A stretch of DNA of 64,000 bases from Telmatactis stephensoni (Eukaryota > Cnidaria > Anthozoa > Actiniaria > Isophelliidae). Made by a program: the position numbers and the translations under genes. Below are positions 1 through 12,421 of the stretch, one piece after another. The stretch covers positions 62,001-126,000 of the forward strand of contig JALIZF010001790.1 in assembly GCA_029948255.1 (NCBI GenBank). The letters are read 5' to 3'. A model generated the notes under the pieces. That model was not told the DNA's origin, did no database searches, and worked only from the letters and a program-made list of their open reading frames with translations. How positions within the stretch are numbered: position 1 is the first letter of the stretch; every line of letters starts with the position of its first letter.

Positions 1-755
1 CAGAGACCCACGTATAATTCGTCTCTGCCCTTCGAATTCAGAAATTGCCTGATAATGTTGTTTTCTTTCTCATTCCTATTCCTTTTTTTGTTTTGTTTGT
101 TTGTTTTTTTGTTTTCTTTCATTCGTTTCTATAACATAAGTACATGAATTTGGGTGGTTTGAACAGGAAACGATGCGAAACAAGTCTACTGATTTGAGCA
201 ATTCTTGAAAAAGACGACCTTAACAAACACCAGGCACGCGCCTCACATATTAGACTTGTTTTTGTTCAGACATCCTTTTAATATTGTAGTACAATTGACT
301 TTAATCATTTTCTTTGAAATTCCTCGTTATATTGCTATTTTCTCTTACCCTAAGATAGGGACGTTACCCTAATCCCCAACCCCAATCCTAACCCTAGGCC
401 GAGAAAACGTTCAATGCCTATGGCGAGATAAACGTTTTAACTTCATTGAACAACCCTGGAGAACAAATATTGCTTCTAAACAGGCAATGGCGCCGAAAAA
501 CATCGATAGTGAAAAGTATTTATTTATTTATTTATTTATTTATTACAATAGGTCAAAGAACAAAACGATTCATTTATACAACAATAAGCTATAGAGATGT
601 TATCAAAATGTATTCTAACGCATTAAAAATATGTAACGTCTTCATATTGAACAGCAACAAAGTGGAAAAGTAAAAAAAATCGCTTTTCATCCGGAAAAAC
701 ATTCTTTTTCATACTTTTTTCCACTATTCTATTTATTTGTGGTTTTTTTTTTTTT
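1..755. other. Non-coding, AT-rich stretch
   Basis: No gene is recognised. It contains a TATT microsatellite near 515-545 and a patch at about 350-400 with several degenerate CCCTAA-type units. The 75-residue ORF at 446 is low-complexity (it translates the TATT run) and is not supported. Confidence 0.5.
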
Positions 756-917
756 CAATTTTTCGATATTTTTCATAACTGAACAATAACTCAACGATAA
801 CAAAAAACGGCTACAAGCAGAGAATGTAACTGAATATATATTATATACTTATTGACTGAGTTAGGTCGGGACGGACAGGAAAATATTTGGGTGGCGGTTA
901 TGCCGTACGGACGAGCG

Positions 918-948
<31 letters not shown>

Positions 949-1126
949 TCCCAACCTAACTCTTCAATTTTTCGATATTTTTCATAACTGAACAATAACT
1001 CAACGATAACAAAAAACGGCTACAAGCAGAGAATGTAACTGAATATATATTATATACTTATTGACTGAGTTAGGTCGGGACGGACAGGAAAATATTTGGG
1101 TGGCGGTTATGCCGTACGGACGAGCG

Positions 1127-1157
<31 letters not shown>

Positions 1158-1173
1158 TCCCAACCTAACTCAG
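756..1173. repeat. Tandem duplication (209-bp unit) of a palindromic MITE-like sequence
   Basis: The unit starting at 756 is repeated from 965 with a 209-bp period and near identity. Each unit ends in an inverted repeat built on TTAGGTCGGGACGG and its complement. In the second copy the arms extend to TTATTGACTGAG/CTCAGTCAATAA (about 1057-1181), giving a foldback of about 125 bp. This is a MITE-like foldback in two tandem copies. No coding capacity. Confidence 0.75.
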
Positions 1174-3429
1174 TCAATAAGGATTTTATCGTGCCAAAAA
1201 AAAAATGACTAGCTAGGGCCGTACGGGCATTTACGGCCCCACTCACGTCAACCCGTAAGGACCCCCATCACGTGACTTTCACCGAATGTGTTTTTTTTTT
1301 TATTTATTTTTTGCTTGAACTTTTCACACAATAAAATATGTTTTTGCTTGTGATATCTACCTGTGTTGACTCGTGTATTTTTCATAGTTATTTAGCCGTC
1401 ATCATTCAGCAGTTTAGATGAAGTGGCAATTTAAGTTCCCATAATTTCTCGAATAATTTTGGACTTCTACTAGTTGACTTACGACTATTATATTTTTGGA
1501 GTGGTGTTTATTGATAATAACAAACTTTAAATGATTCTTGAACAATAGTTTTATTGAACATCCTGGCAAGAGGAACGCTTGATCTCAAGGAACGCTATTA
1601 GGCCGCACATATGAGTTGGAACGCTTGGGAACGCACCAAGGAGTTGAAGAATCCTAGGAACACTTGGGAATGCTGCGTGTGGGAACGAAATATCGGGTTC
1701 CCAAATTAGGAACATGTTCCTTAAAATTCTGGCCCGCGTTCCATGGGAACGCTTTGGAATGCTGGACGCTCAGGGAATGCCAAGGAAAGCGAAGGGAACG
1801 CTTTGCCTCTTGTGACGGAAGTAGATTTAATTTTTGCATAATCTTCAGTGTTTTTATGCTTTTAACTTTGTAACGGTTAAACATTACGCTTTCATACTCG
1901 AGCAATTGTAAGTTTAAACATTCTTTTATTAAACTTTTGAAACACTGTCAATAAAAATGCTGTGTTTACCGATGTACACCAACATCGTGCGCAAGGCCTT
2001 AACTGTAAAATCGTTTGATAAATTCTGCACATACAGAGATGTTAAGTAAGGAGAAAGAAGCCAAATGTAAGTTAAGTTTTTTTTATGCTTGTTGCCACTA
2101 TTTGCTTCACTATTTAAATACAATTGTTTATTCTATATTGATATCGCTATAAATCGATTAGGATGAGAAATACCTCAATTCTGATGAATATTGTCAATTT
2201 TGGCAATTTTCTCTAAAAGTAAATAACAGAAACCCTGATTTGAACTTTCTCTGAAATTTTAATTATGCTTCCCAAATTCATGTGGGAATGTAAGGTACAA
2301 CTTTTATATACATCAAAAGTTTGTGGCTCACCTGTGTAAGGAGATACATGTCTTGTAAAGTGCCACTTTGCATCTTTCTTAGGATGAAATGTCAAAGGAG
2401 GGTGAAAAGTTAGGCGTTTACTAAGAATCCCTGACTTAAACAGCTTCTGCAATCAAAAATAGTAATATCACAAGGATGCAAAGCAAACAGAATGAAAGAC
2501 AGGATAGAGGGCTACAACTTTTATGTACATTGCAAGTTTGTATCTCGTCTGTGAAAAAGATGCAGCTCTTGAAAAGTGCCAGTTTGTGTCTTGCTTAAGG
2601 GTGAATTGTAAGTGAAAGGTGAAATGTTAAGGTGATAGGTCAGTTTTGAGTGAAATGTCAAGGTGATCTGCCTCAGGGTGAAATGAGGAGGTGATATGTC
2701 AAAAACAAAAGAGAAATGTCACGTTTTAGGGTGAAATGTCAAGTCAATCATGACCCCCACCCAAGTTATCCCATCCCTAAAAAATTTCTGAGCCCTAGAA
2801 TCTTAGACCTAAACTAGCTTTGAACTACCCCTTGGCACCATCACTGGGTGAATGGGAAATAATATCAGGGTCAATTTTAAAAAAACTAATTCCATTAGGA
2901 TTAATCCAGTAAAAATGACCCATCAAGGGTGAATTGCTCAGGTTTACTGACCCTTTCAGGGCCAATAAATAAACCCTATGTTATTGAGTTTCCTGCCATA
3001 AACAGGCTGTGCATTTTCCAATTTCTTGAGTTTTGTGACACATTCAGGGTATTTACTTCAGTACAGTACAGTACATTACAGGAATCAGTGATTTCGATTT
3101 CAGAATTCGAAGGGTGCCACATTTTCTTCTTCCGCTTTCACAAGACATCTCCAAACTCTGTTCGGAAAGTTAACTGGAAGTGAGATTTCAATCAACTGCT
3201 TACGATCATCTTTTATATCCTACGCATATTCTCAGGAGTAAGTAATTGCTTGAATTTTTATTCTGAATGCCAATTCCCAACATGGAGTTTCCCTGGGTCA
3301 AATTTACTTGGGGAAACTGTAATGCCCCAATATTGCATGTTTGACCCAAGCTGGGAGTTGACTTCTCCAGTGTTGATGCACAGTCATTCTTGTATATATG
3401 CATCTCATTTTTATTGTTTTACATTGTAG
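1174..3429. other. Non-coding with two motif-rich patches
   Basis: No supported gene. At 1570-1805 about a dozen GGAACGCT-like octamers occur at irregular spacing. At 2590-2750 short GGTGAAATGTCAA-like units recur. The ORFs here (for example 1664, 2213, 2929) lack recognisable domains or splice context. Confidence 0.45.
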
Positions 3430-3837
3430 GAACTGCTCGGACTCACTGAAATCCAGTTTGGCATCAGCTTTGAGACACTCAGTGCAACAAGGTAAACAAA
3501 CACCAGTATGCTGAAAGAAGATTATTTACCATTTAATTTTTTTGTTTTGTTCTTGATTTGATTTGTTTGTTTCTCTGTTTTTCTCTTGCCTTAAATATTT
3601 GGTCTGGCTTGTTTGTTTGGTAAAAGAAAATAGATAGAAGAAAAAAAGAAAACAGCTGAATATTCAAAAACAATATTTCATGTTTTGGTCTCTAGTGTAT
3701 AACTCTAAAGGAGGGTCTGATACATTTGCACAAACTGTATTTTCATTTGGACATGAGAACAAAACTCAGAGTCACATATTGATCAGTTCGATCTCTCTGC
3801 TGCCTGTAAACATTGATGAATGTAGTAGCTAATTGTT

Positions 3838-4087
3838 ATTGGGTGGCATATGGTTGACCTGGTGGTGAATCATATGTGAATTGAGTTTGTTTGATGTGTT
3901 GTTCTCTACCATGCCACAAGTGTTTTTCTCTGGGTTCTCCAGTTTTCCCTCCCTCTGCAAAAATCAACATGTGAGAAGAGCGAAGTATGCAAAATATTTA
4001 ATGTAGATATGCTGCTGTGAAATTCATTCATTCATTCATTCATTAATTCATTCATTCATTCATTCATCATTCATTCATTCATTTTGT
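3838..4087 (+). mobile_element. tRNA-type SINE, degraded copy
   Basis: The sequence begins GGGTGGCATATGG (box-A-like) and shares a long, clearly alignable body with the copy at 44876-45185, including GAGTTTGTTTGATGTGTTG and the TTCTC(T/C)GGGTTCTCC block. It ends in an ATTC microsatellite tail (4021-4085). It lies in the intron of the recombinase-like remnant. Non-autonomous, RNA polymerase III type by homology to the second copy. Confidence 0.6.
4021..4085. repeat. ATTC microsatellite (SINE tail)
   Basis: About sixteen ATTC units with two interruptions, immediately after the SINE body. Confidence 0.9.
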
Positions 4088-4975
4088 TCTTCAGATTGTT
4101 TTTCATTAGCACAAGACGTTTACGACAAAAGAACGTTGACACAGAGAAAAGCACAGGCTCTGGCATTTGCAAGGAGTTGTCTTGATGATGCTCCTCCTGA
4201 AGCATCCAGTTCTCAACCAGCTATGTCCCAACCACAGGAATTCAAACCAGGCCAATGCGTGGCCTTGGTTCAAGAGGACAGCACTTTACAAAACCCAAAA
4301 TGCCAGGTTTGGAGGGTTCTGTTGTACACTGGTGTCAATCGTTGTAATGAGGTTGAATTGCTTTGGTACAAAAATATCAAAGGAAGTGCTTACAAATTAG
4401 AACTTGATGGGTCTCGATGGGTTGAAGACACAGACAGTTTGATTGCTGTAAAACTGTCCCCCTCTAAGAAAATCCCTGATCAATATACTCCTAGAAAAAT
4501 TCACAAGAAGGTCTTAAGAGATTGAAAGAGAACATTGGTATTTTATTTCAATCAGCTCGTTATATTGAAGCAAGGATAGGAATCTAAGGAAAAGCATCCA
4601 TAAGATTTGAGTGCTCAAGTGGCTTTTTGTGGTTCAAGTCTATTTTTAAATTTTTCAGCTGATTTATTTGTGAAAAAAAAAATTGATTACATCACCTAAT
4701 AGAGTCATTGAAGCACTTTCATTGTTCTTTTTCCTGTCCTTTTTTGCCTTTTACTCTGGTTTATTGAAGAATTGTAACAAATTTATTACACCGCAAAGCC
4801 CAAAAGTATGAAGATCCGAAGATTCTTTTACCTTTAGTTATCTCTTATCAAAGGAACAACTGGATGATGGTGAGACAAAAGTATGCAACTACATTAACAC
4901 TGGTCACAGTTTCCAGCTTGGCGCTGTAAAAAGAAAGTCTGGAATGTATGGTGTGACAACAGATTAGGCTTTCAT

Positions 4976-7337
4976 TTGTGTTTTAGACCACCAGCACCCT
5001 GGCTCAAATGTGAAGACATACGCCAACTCCAGAGTGAAAGAAACAAAATGAGGCACTTAGCGCACAAAACCCAACTGGATGTCGTATGGCAAGCATTTCG
5101 AAATATCAGAAACAGCATAAGAACCAAGATCAAAAAGTTGAAAAGATCCTTCTACCAAAAAGCTTTGTCTTCCAAAAAGCCAAAGGAACTGTGGAACACC
5201 ATTCACCATATTCTCCATCCAAATCCAAAACCAATAAATGTTAATCCTGATAAACTGAACGAACATTTTAGTACTACCACTCAGCGTCTACTTGGAACCA
5301 CTCCAACATCTCCCCAACGCTTGCAAGAGATGATTGACTCACTGCAGTACCGAACCCCCAACTCACTGTTTCATATGCGCAAGGTTACCTATGAAGAAGT
5401 GTTACATCAGTTGAAGTCAATGAGATCTGATAGTTCAACCTGTAAAGTTTATCAAATTAACTGCAGATATAATTGCCTCTCCACTGACTCATATTCTCAA
5501 TGAATATATTCAGAAAAAATCGTTTCCCGAGGCCTGGAATGACAACCCAACGGATTGCAATCACTTTCGCCCAATCTCAGTGTTACCGGCCTTATCCAAG
5601 ATATTCGAAAGACTTGTTCTTTCCCAACTACTGGAATATATGGAACAGCATGATGTATTACAAAGCACAGTCTCTGGCTATCGGAAAGGTCACTCAACTA
5701 CCACTATCCTGTTGCGGATCAAGGATGACATTTTAAAGTCAATGAGAAAGGGAGAGATAACTTTAATTGCCTACGCTGACTTCTCCAAAGCTTTTGACAC
5801 CATCGATTACTCTACTGTCATACAGCGGCTTCATGCAATTGGTTTCTCTCATGGTGCACTAAGTTGGATCCTCAGCTATTTAAGTGGTAGAAAGCAGTTC
5901 GTTCAAATCAACGACAAGCAATCTGAGATTGTTTGATGTTTATTTTTGGGTCCCACAAGGCTCTATTTTAGGGCCTGTATTGTTTAATCTTTATGTGAAC
6001 GACCTACAGAGTAACATTGACCTGTCCATCTTTTAAATACTGCTGACGATACACTACTTTACGATCCATCGTGCACCACGGGAACTTACTGATACTGTAG
6101 AGAAGATAAATGGACACTAGTGTCCAACCTCGAGAACTGGTGCAACCGAATCCAACCTTTTCACTTAGCGGATATAAAACTAAGCAGATGCTCATAACAA
6201 CTCAACAAATGGCAATAACTCACAGCAGTCTTAAGGATGTGATTCAACTATTTCAGTCAAGGAGAAGTGCTTGAAAGGACATCGTCATTTAAACTTCTTA
6301 GGTATATGGATAAATGAACATCTCAAGTGGACTAAGCACATCAAATGCCTATCTTCTTCGTGCTATGCAGTGTTAACCACTCTTTGGAAACTTAAGAACC
6401 TGGCTCCGCTCAACATTAGAAAGCAACTAGCTGAAAGTTTAGTCTTGTCCAAACTTGACTACAATGATATTGTGTTCCATCCACTTCTGCAATATCAACA
6501 AAAGAAGTTACAGCGAATTCAGAATGCAGCAGCAAGCTTTGTACTGAATAAATATACCACCGAAAGCGATGCAGTGCAGCACCTCAAGTGGCTCCCTGTG
6601 AAAGAAAGGACGGAATACCATCTACTTCGTCTAGGTCACAAATCGCTGTGGGACCCGTTGTTCCCAGATTACTTGAAACTCGAAAAACGCCAAGCCCATC
6701 CCCAGCTGCGGTCAAGTAGTGCTACAAACCTGGTCACCCCCCTTGAAAAAGGAACATTCCAGGATAACTGCTCATAGATATTCAATGAACTACCGACAAT
6801 TACCAAGAACAGTGACTTTAAATCATTCACAAAACAAGTATATAAAACATTAATGAACAAAGCCAAACATCGCTTACAAATTCCTTAATGACTAGATTGT
6901 CTTTGTCATTATTTTATCTACTTTCATGAATATTATTTCTATTGTGATATTCTACATTGTATAGGAGTTGGATGCCTGGAGCGGGGCGATAGCCTGACCT
7001 AGCTTCCGGCCAGGCTGGCTTCTCGCCCCTGTCGAGTTATTCAACTTATATTTATATTCAATTTATATAGTTACCGAGAGAGCATAGTCTTTTCGTATGC
7101 ATAAACTATCTACATATCCACTATGGATATGTTTCATGCTGTATAGCCCATGCATACTATGTACATATACGTCCGTCTTTATCTACATAAGCATAAATGA
7201 TCCTCTATCCATGATATTATATTTAAATGTTTTTACATGTGTATAACCTTTATAAATATTTCACTTAATTATGTTTCATCTTTATTTTCTTAGTATTGAA
7301 GATGTAGAGCTACCCTGTAGATATGCTTCAATAAATC

Positions 7338-7379
<42 letters not shown>
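4976..7379 (+). pseudogene. CR1/L2/Jockey-like LINE, decayed reverse transcriptase ORF
   Basis: The linker and fingers are readable from 4976 (KKLKRSFYQKAL, ELWNTIHHIL). The reverse transcriptase core lies at 5500-5936: HFRPISVLPALSKIFERLV, then SGYRKGHSTTTILL, then motif A YADFSKAFDTIDY. From 5937 stops and frameshifts obscure motif B and the Y/F-ADD site, although TADDTLLY is still visible near 6040. The C-terminal domain resumes at 6271-6865 (FLGIWINEHLKWTKHI, LDYNDIVFHP, IFNELPTI). The 3' part has a GGGGCGATAGCC-type motif near 6980 and ends in an ATT microsatellite (7335-7379), as expected of CR1/L2-like LINE 3' ends. Endonuclease and 5' end are missing. Inactive. Confidence 0.85.
7335..7379. 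repeat. ATT microsatellite at LINE 3' end
   Basis: About fifteen uninterrupted ATT units directly after AATAAATCGTT, forming the LINE tail. Confidence 0.9.
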
Positions 7380-7845
7380 GAAAGTGAAAAGCCTCTTTAA
7401 GGCCAAAATGATGGGTAACCAAACATTTGTCTACCCATTTAGCTCTGAACAAAGAGGATTAAAAACATCTATAAAAGCAAATAAAAATATCATTTAAAAA
7501 CATAAATGTAAAAATGTGCATTTTTCCATAAAAATTCTCTTCGAATAAAAAAAAAAGAAATTAAAAAAATCATTTACTTAAAAATGATGTCCTTGATAGC
7601 AGAAACAAAACGACTATTCCCCTTGGATTAGTCCAGATAAAACCCTTCTTATCAAACTTTCACTCTCCCATAATACAACCTTTGTCATTTCTCCCAATAC
7701 TTTATCAGCATTGTCCTGAAGTAGTTCCTTCAGGACACTTAATACTTTGTTTCACGCCGGGCACAAGCCCTTCTAGAATTGCTCAGATTGACATTCCTAT
7801 TGTACAGCGGATTTACGCGCGAAAGTAAAAACGCTCAAAATCAAA

Positions 7846-8083
7846 ATGGCGGGTTTTTTGACTAGAGAAGAGGTGATCGAGGAGTTGTTTAGGGATGACA
7901 ATGAGGCAGTTAGTGAGGAAGAGGAAGTTTTAGATGATGTAGATAGAGAAAGACAGAAATTAAGAGAGTTTTTAGTCAAGTATGATTGCGATAGGGAGTT
8001 TGATCGGGAGTTTTTTGTGGACAAGTCAGCTGAGGTGGTTTTGCCGATCGTGTTCCAAGCAGCTTCAAACACAAAATCTGATG
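7846..8083 (+). CDS. Unrecognised first exon, acidic N-terminus
   Basis: The ATG sits in a good context (AAAATGGCG). The reading frame stays open for 79 codons and ends at a strong donor (GATG|GTAAGT). The product begins MAGFLTREEVIEELF and is rich in acidic residues (SEEEEVLDDVD), followed by DREFDREFF. Acidic starts like this are common in cnidarian transposases and repeat-derived nuclear proteins, but there is no domain I can name. The next coding block downstream (8517-9059) could be a later exon, though the join is not demonstrated. A non-coding stretch of about 430 bp (8084-8516) separates them. Confidence 0.4.
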
Positions 8084-8516
8084 GTAAGTTTTAATCTTTA
8101 TTTATATCCTTGTATTTTGGAACACCGCTTTTGTAATGTGCTTAATTTGAAATGAAAGCTCGGTGCTTTATTAGAAAAAAACCTTTTTGATTCGTGCAAA
8201 TTTGTTGGTTTAGTCGAACTGATTTTATTTACTGCTCATATGAGAAATTATAAGCTTGTTGGTTTACACTGTCTTCAGAATAGTATAGTAGTATTTGATG
8301 TAGAGAAAAGGCAATGGTCTGCATCCCTTGTTCACCAGTGATTTTATTCTCATTTTAGGTATTTGTGACGGTAGATTTCATCATTGATGTATAAAAAGTT
8401 CAAGAATTGAGCTTACTTTCTTAAAAATGTGTGAAAATGCACCCCTAACTATACTTTGCGTTTTGCATCTATGATTTATATGTGCTTCAATAAATAAAAG
8501 CAATTTCTTACAACTC

Positions 8517-9059
8517 ATGGTATGTACATGTATTTATATAGCTGCTCATCTGTGCTCCTCAACATTTTCTGCTGCATCTATCCTCCATGCAGAGGGAATA
8601 CTCTGGCTGAACTCAATATATAGGCGATTAGCAGGCAGAGTTTCTGTAAAACAGCCATATTATGCTGAGGTGCATCGCAATATTCCTGTCAACATCTTTG
8701 CTGAAGTCACTCGACTGCTACAGAGGAGCTCATCTAAGAATTTCAAGGAGCCTCATTGCATTATTGGCAAAAACAGCAAAGGTGTGGTAATTTCTTTTAC
8801 TTGTCTTGGCTCATTGCTAAAGCTGTTCCAACTGCTTACTGGCAAGAGCACAGGGCAGGTGAGGAAATTTTTTACTCGTGTCCTGAAAGGTACAACAAGA
8901 AATGGACACAAAGTGAAACTTATCATCTCCACTGATAAGGATTTTGCTTTTGTGTATAAGTACCAGGCTGGCCAGCTAACCATCCAATTCCACTATGGCG
9001 AATGGAATACTTTTAGCATTCCAAAACACCCATGTCAGCTGGATAATCAAGAACAATAA
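8517..9059 (+). CDS. Unrecognised 180-codon ORF, possible internal or 3' exon
   Basis: The frame is open for 180 codons and ends at TAA. It may begin as an exon after TATATAG (8541) or after CATGCAG (8591) rather than at the ATG. Composition looks coding from about GILWLNSIYRRLAGRV onward: mixed charge, PYYAEVHRNIPVNIF, then KSTGQVRKFFTRVLKG. I recognise no domain. A 92-bp segment just downstream (9377-9468) is repeated at 10069-10160, suggesting a repeat-rich setting. It may be a multicopy element gene. Confidence 0.32.
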   Translation: MVCTCIYIAAHLCSSTFSAASILHAEGILWLNSIYRRLAGRVSVKQPYYAEVHRNIPVNIFAEVTRLLQRSSSKNFKEPHCIIGKNSKGVVISFTCLGSLLKLFQLLTGKSTGQVRKFFTRVLKGTTRNGHKVKLIISTDKDFAFVYKYQAGQLTIQFHYGEWNTFSIPKHPCQLDNQEQ

Positions 9060-10751
9060 TTGCCCAGGCCAGACTGCCTGCGTGTCATTATTCAACTGTA
9101 GGATTCATATGATATCTTGGATTATATCTTAGATAGTGGTTAATGACACTTAATGATGGTTCTCACTGTAGAGTGCAAACAATATATCTAGGAAAATTAG
9201 TGATAAATAGTACAATTTTTAGCTAATTAGTTGTTTCTATTTTCAAACAGCATTATTTTGTACTATTTAGTATTTATAATATTCACAGATATACTATTTG
9301 CACTTTTAGCAAACCGAGCACAAGCAACCCTTCATGTATAGTACTTACTTGTGTTCTTTTATTCTTTGGTACTTGGGTCATCTCAGATGTTTGTAAACCA
9401 CCTTTCCCTCTCCAAACTCAAATGCACTGGGTTCAACAAAATGTAACTTTCTGTGTCCCTATTGTTAACCAGGCTTCAGAATCATCTTTAGGTGACCTGC
9501 ATTAGTAACTGAGTACATAAGGGTCATATCAAACCAGTTTTAGGGATATATGTGATTAAGTTAAACTACTTTAAGATGTGGTCATCTCTTTGGGAGTGGG
9601 GTGGTGATTCAGCAAGTATGTTGGTATGTGCTTGATTGTCCATGGTACACCTTTGTAGTGATTCATAATTCCTTTTGACCCCTCCCCTAACAAGCATGTA
9701 CCACAATGACTGAATTACCCCACCCCAACCTATAAATGATTTTCAGCTCAACTCGGGACTGTAAATTGTACTGATAATCCTGTTATGATTTTATGTGCAT
9801 CTTGTTCACATGGATGATTGAATTTCATATTTACATGCTAATTAGGTATCAACATATCAAAGTGTACATCTTTGATTGTCAACAACACTAGATTATAAGC
9901 ACAATAATAATATTGCTTACCCTGGAGGCAATTTCACTTTAATATATATCATATACACATGTAGACCAGACCAAACAAGCTTGGGAACAAACCCTACCCT
10001 CTGCAGATCAAATACTTGACAAAAGTGGAGTCAATTTAAAGTGTGTGTGTGTGTGTTGGGGGGGGGGGGTCATCTCAGATGTTTGTAAACCACCTTTCTC
10101 TCTCCAAACTCAAATGCACTGGGTTCAACAAAATGTAACTTTCTGTGTCCCTATTGTTAAGTGTATTGTGGACACTAAATCACTGACATTAGTACCCTGT
10201 AAAGATTCCTTTCAACATGCTTCTTGCTCACAAGGATGTTTGAATTTGACCTTCTTACAACCATGACCTATGACAGTTACTATGGTGTCCACGCTAGTTC
10301 TGTGTCAACACACCTAAGAGCATGCCTTGGGATTGTCACAAGCAAGAGATTGATAAACACAAATATTGCTTAGAGACATCAGCTTTAAGGTACACATAGA
10401 CCAGAGTTCAGAATTATAGAACAAACAAGCAAGGAAATGAGATGTTAGTTGATGCTGATTAAAAGCAATTCAAGTCAATATGATAAAAATTCAAAGTGAT
10501 GACTTCAGTACAATAAACAATAATTGAAGAGTAAAAGTTGGTTGGTGTTTCATAATATTTATACCTGGTTGTCAAAAAGGGTCATTTTCATGTAAAGCCC
10601 TTCAATTGTAAATCAAATAACACCACTACATTTGCTGAAACTTTTGCATCTTTATTATACATTTTTCCCAAATAAAGAGATTAAATAAATATATTTTTTT
10701 ACATGTAAATATTCATGAGAACTACAGGTCACGTGATTATAATCATAATAT
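9060..10751. other. Non-coding, with a 92-bp direct repeat
   Basis: No gene supported. Positions 9377-9468 and 10069-10160 are nearly identical (start GTCATCTCAGATG, end CCCTATTGTTAA). The second copy is preceded by a GT run and a G10 tract at about 10041-10069. The ORF at 10045 is a translation of this repeat and the GT tract. Confidence 0.6.
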
Positions 10752-11630
10752 ATAAAAATTAGAAAATGTTCTTATTTACAGGTAAAAGAGCTATAGATGT
10801 GACCAATAATTTTTTTTTTAAACTCTAAGTCACATAATAATAAAAATTAGAAAATGTTCTTATTTACAGGTAAAAGAGCTATAGATGTGACCAATAAATA
10901 TTTTTTTTAAAACTCTAAATCACATAATAATAAAAATTAGAAAATGTTCTTATTTACAGGTAAAAGAGCTATAGATGTGACCAATAAATATTTTTTTTTA
11001 AACTCTAAGTCACATAATAATAAAAATTAGAAAATGTTCTTATTTACAGGTAAAAGAGCTATAGATGTGACCAATAAATATTTTTTTAAAAACTCTAAGT
11101 CACATAATAATAAAAATTAGAAAATGTTCTTATTTACAGGTAAAAGAGCTATAGATGTGACCAATAAATATTTTTAAAACTCTAAATCACATAATAATAA
11201 AAATTAGAAAATGTTCTTATTTACAGGTAAAAGAGCTATAGATGTGACCAATAAATATTTTTTTTAAAACTCTAAGTCACATAATAATAATTAGAAAATG
11301 TTCTTATTTACAGGTAAAAGAGCTATAGATGTGACCAATAAATATTTTTTTTTAACTCTAAATCACATAATAATAAAAATTAGAAAATGTTCTTATTTAC
11401 AGGTAAAAGAGCTATAGATGTGACCAATAAATATTTTTTTTTAAACTCTAAGTCACATAATAATAAAAATTAGAAAATGTTCTTATTTACAGGTAAAAGA
11501 GCTATAGATGTGACCAATAAATATTTTTAAAACTCTAAATCACATAATAATAAAAATTAGAAAATGTTCTTATTTACAGGTAAAAGAGCTATAGATGTGA
11601 CCAATGAATATTTCAAAAAAACTCAGTCAC
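10752..11630 (+). repeat. Tandem array, ten copies of an 86-90 bp unit
   Basis: Ten units share AGAAAATGTTCTTATTTACA, then GGTAAAAGAGCTATAG, then ATGTGACCAATAAATA and a variable T tract. Units differ mainly in T-tract length and one A/G site (CTAAATCACA or CTAAGTCACA). Every unit contains TTCTTATTTACAG|GTAAAAG, an acceptor and a donor motif back to back. No ORF crosses the array. Confidence 0.9.
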
Positions 11631-12421
11631 AGGATTGCAATCAGTTCAGCAAAATAGACTACAATATTAAATATTCATGCTGAACATTAATTGTGTACAT
11701 TATCAGACTGTGTGTATACCCATCCCTACTAAAGAGCTCAATATAAGTAAACAGTAAATTACAGCAAACACTACAGTATCATTTCATTAATAATTAAAAA
11801 TTCATTTTATGATTTTTGAGATAGCATTTGATAGATTTTGAGCTCTGTTCTTTCAAATGCAATGCAATGCAATGTTAGAATCACATGAAAATCCATTTTG
11901 TTTTACTCACAAAACAACATGATCACTGCAAAGCTATTTGAAAGTTACCAGTGGGAGGCCTAGGCTTGCTCAAGTACAACAGCTTAGTGACCAGTATCAA
12001 GTAAACAATGAAGTCAATTAATTCTTTTTTTTTCCTTTGATAATTTGATATACCTATAGGTACAGAGTACAGTGCATATATAATGATATTTTGCAAGGCT
12101 ATTATAATTCATAGGAGCAATTTCCATTTTGCAAACAAGCAAAGAATAAGATCAATAAGCAAATTGATAATATTGAAGAATCAAGGTTGCATGCATGTAC
12201 TACTCTATAGCTAAATGAAATATCAGGAAGCCCTTCAGGTATTGAGGCACACTACCTAAGCTTTACCATACCATACTCTATTTCAAGTCACCAGAGAGTA
12301 AATGAAGGGATGCTCATAAAAATGACCTAAGTGACTTTTTCTGATAATTTTTTTCTTTGGTATAAAATGATGTCAGTTAACTTTCTTATGTCCAAATATC
12401 AGTGTCTGGACATCCATCAAT
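11631..12421. other. Non-coding stretch
   Basis: AT-rich with no supported ORF, RNA gene or recognisable repeat beyond short low-complexity runs. Confidence 0.4.

Larger units (their letters stand above)
3430..4525 (+). pseudogene. Tyrosine-recombinase-like gene, last two exons
   Basis: Exon 3430-3491 follows an AG acceptor and ends at AG|GTAAAC. Exon 4095-4525 follows TTCTTCAG and ends at a TGA stop. The phases join cleanly. The product reads through LASALRHSVQQ, then an aspartate-tyrosine pair and TLTQRKAQALAFAR, then a proline/serine-rich part. The H-x(n)-Y pattern resembles the C-terminal end of tyrosine recombinases carried by Crypton-like elements in invertebrates. This assignment comes from family memory and is tentative. 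Upstream exons are absent. The intron contains a SINE and an ATTC microsatellite. It is probably a 5'-truncated mobile-element gene. Exons resembling the N-terminal part of such a protein lie at 39.8-40.9 kb. Confidence 0.42.
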
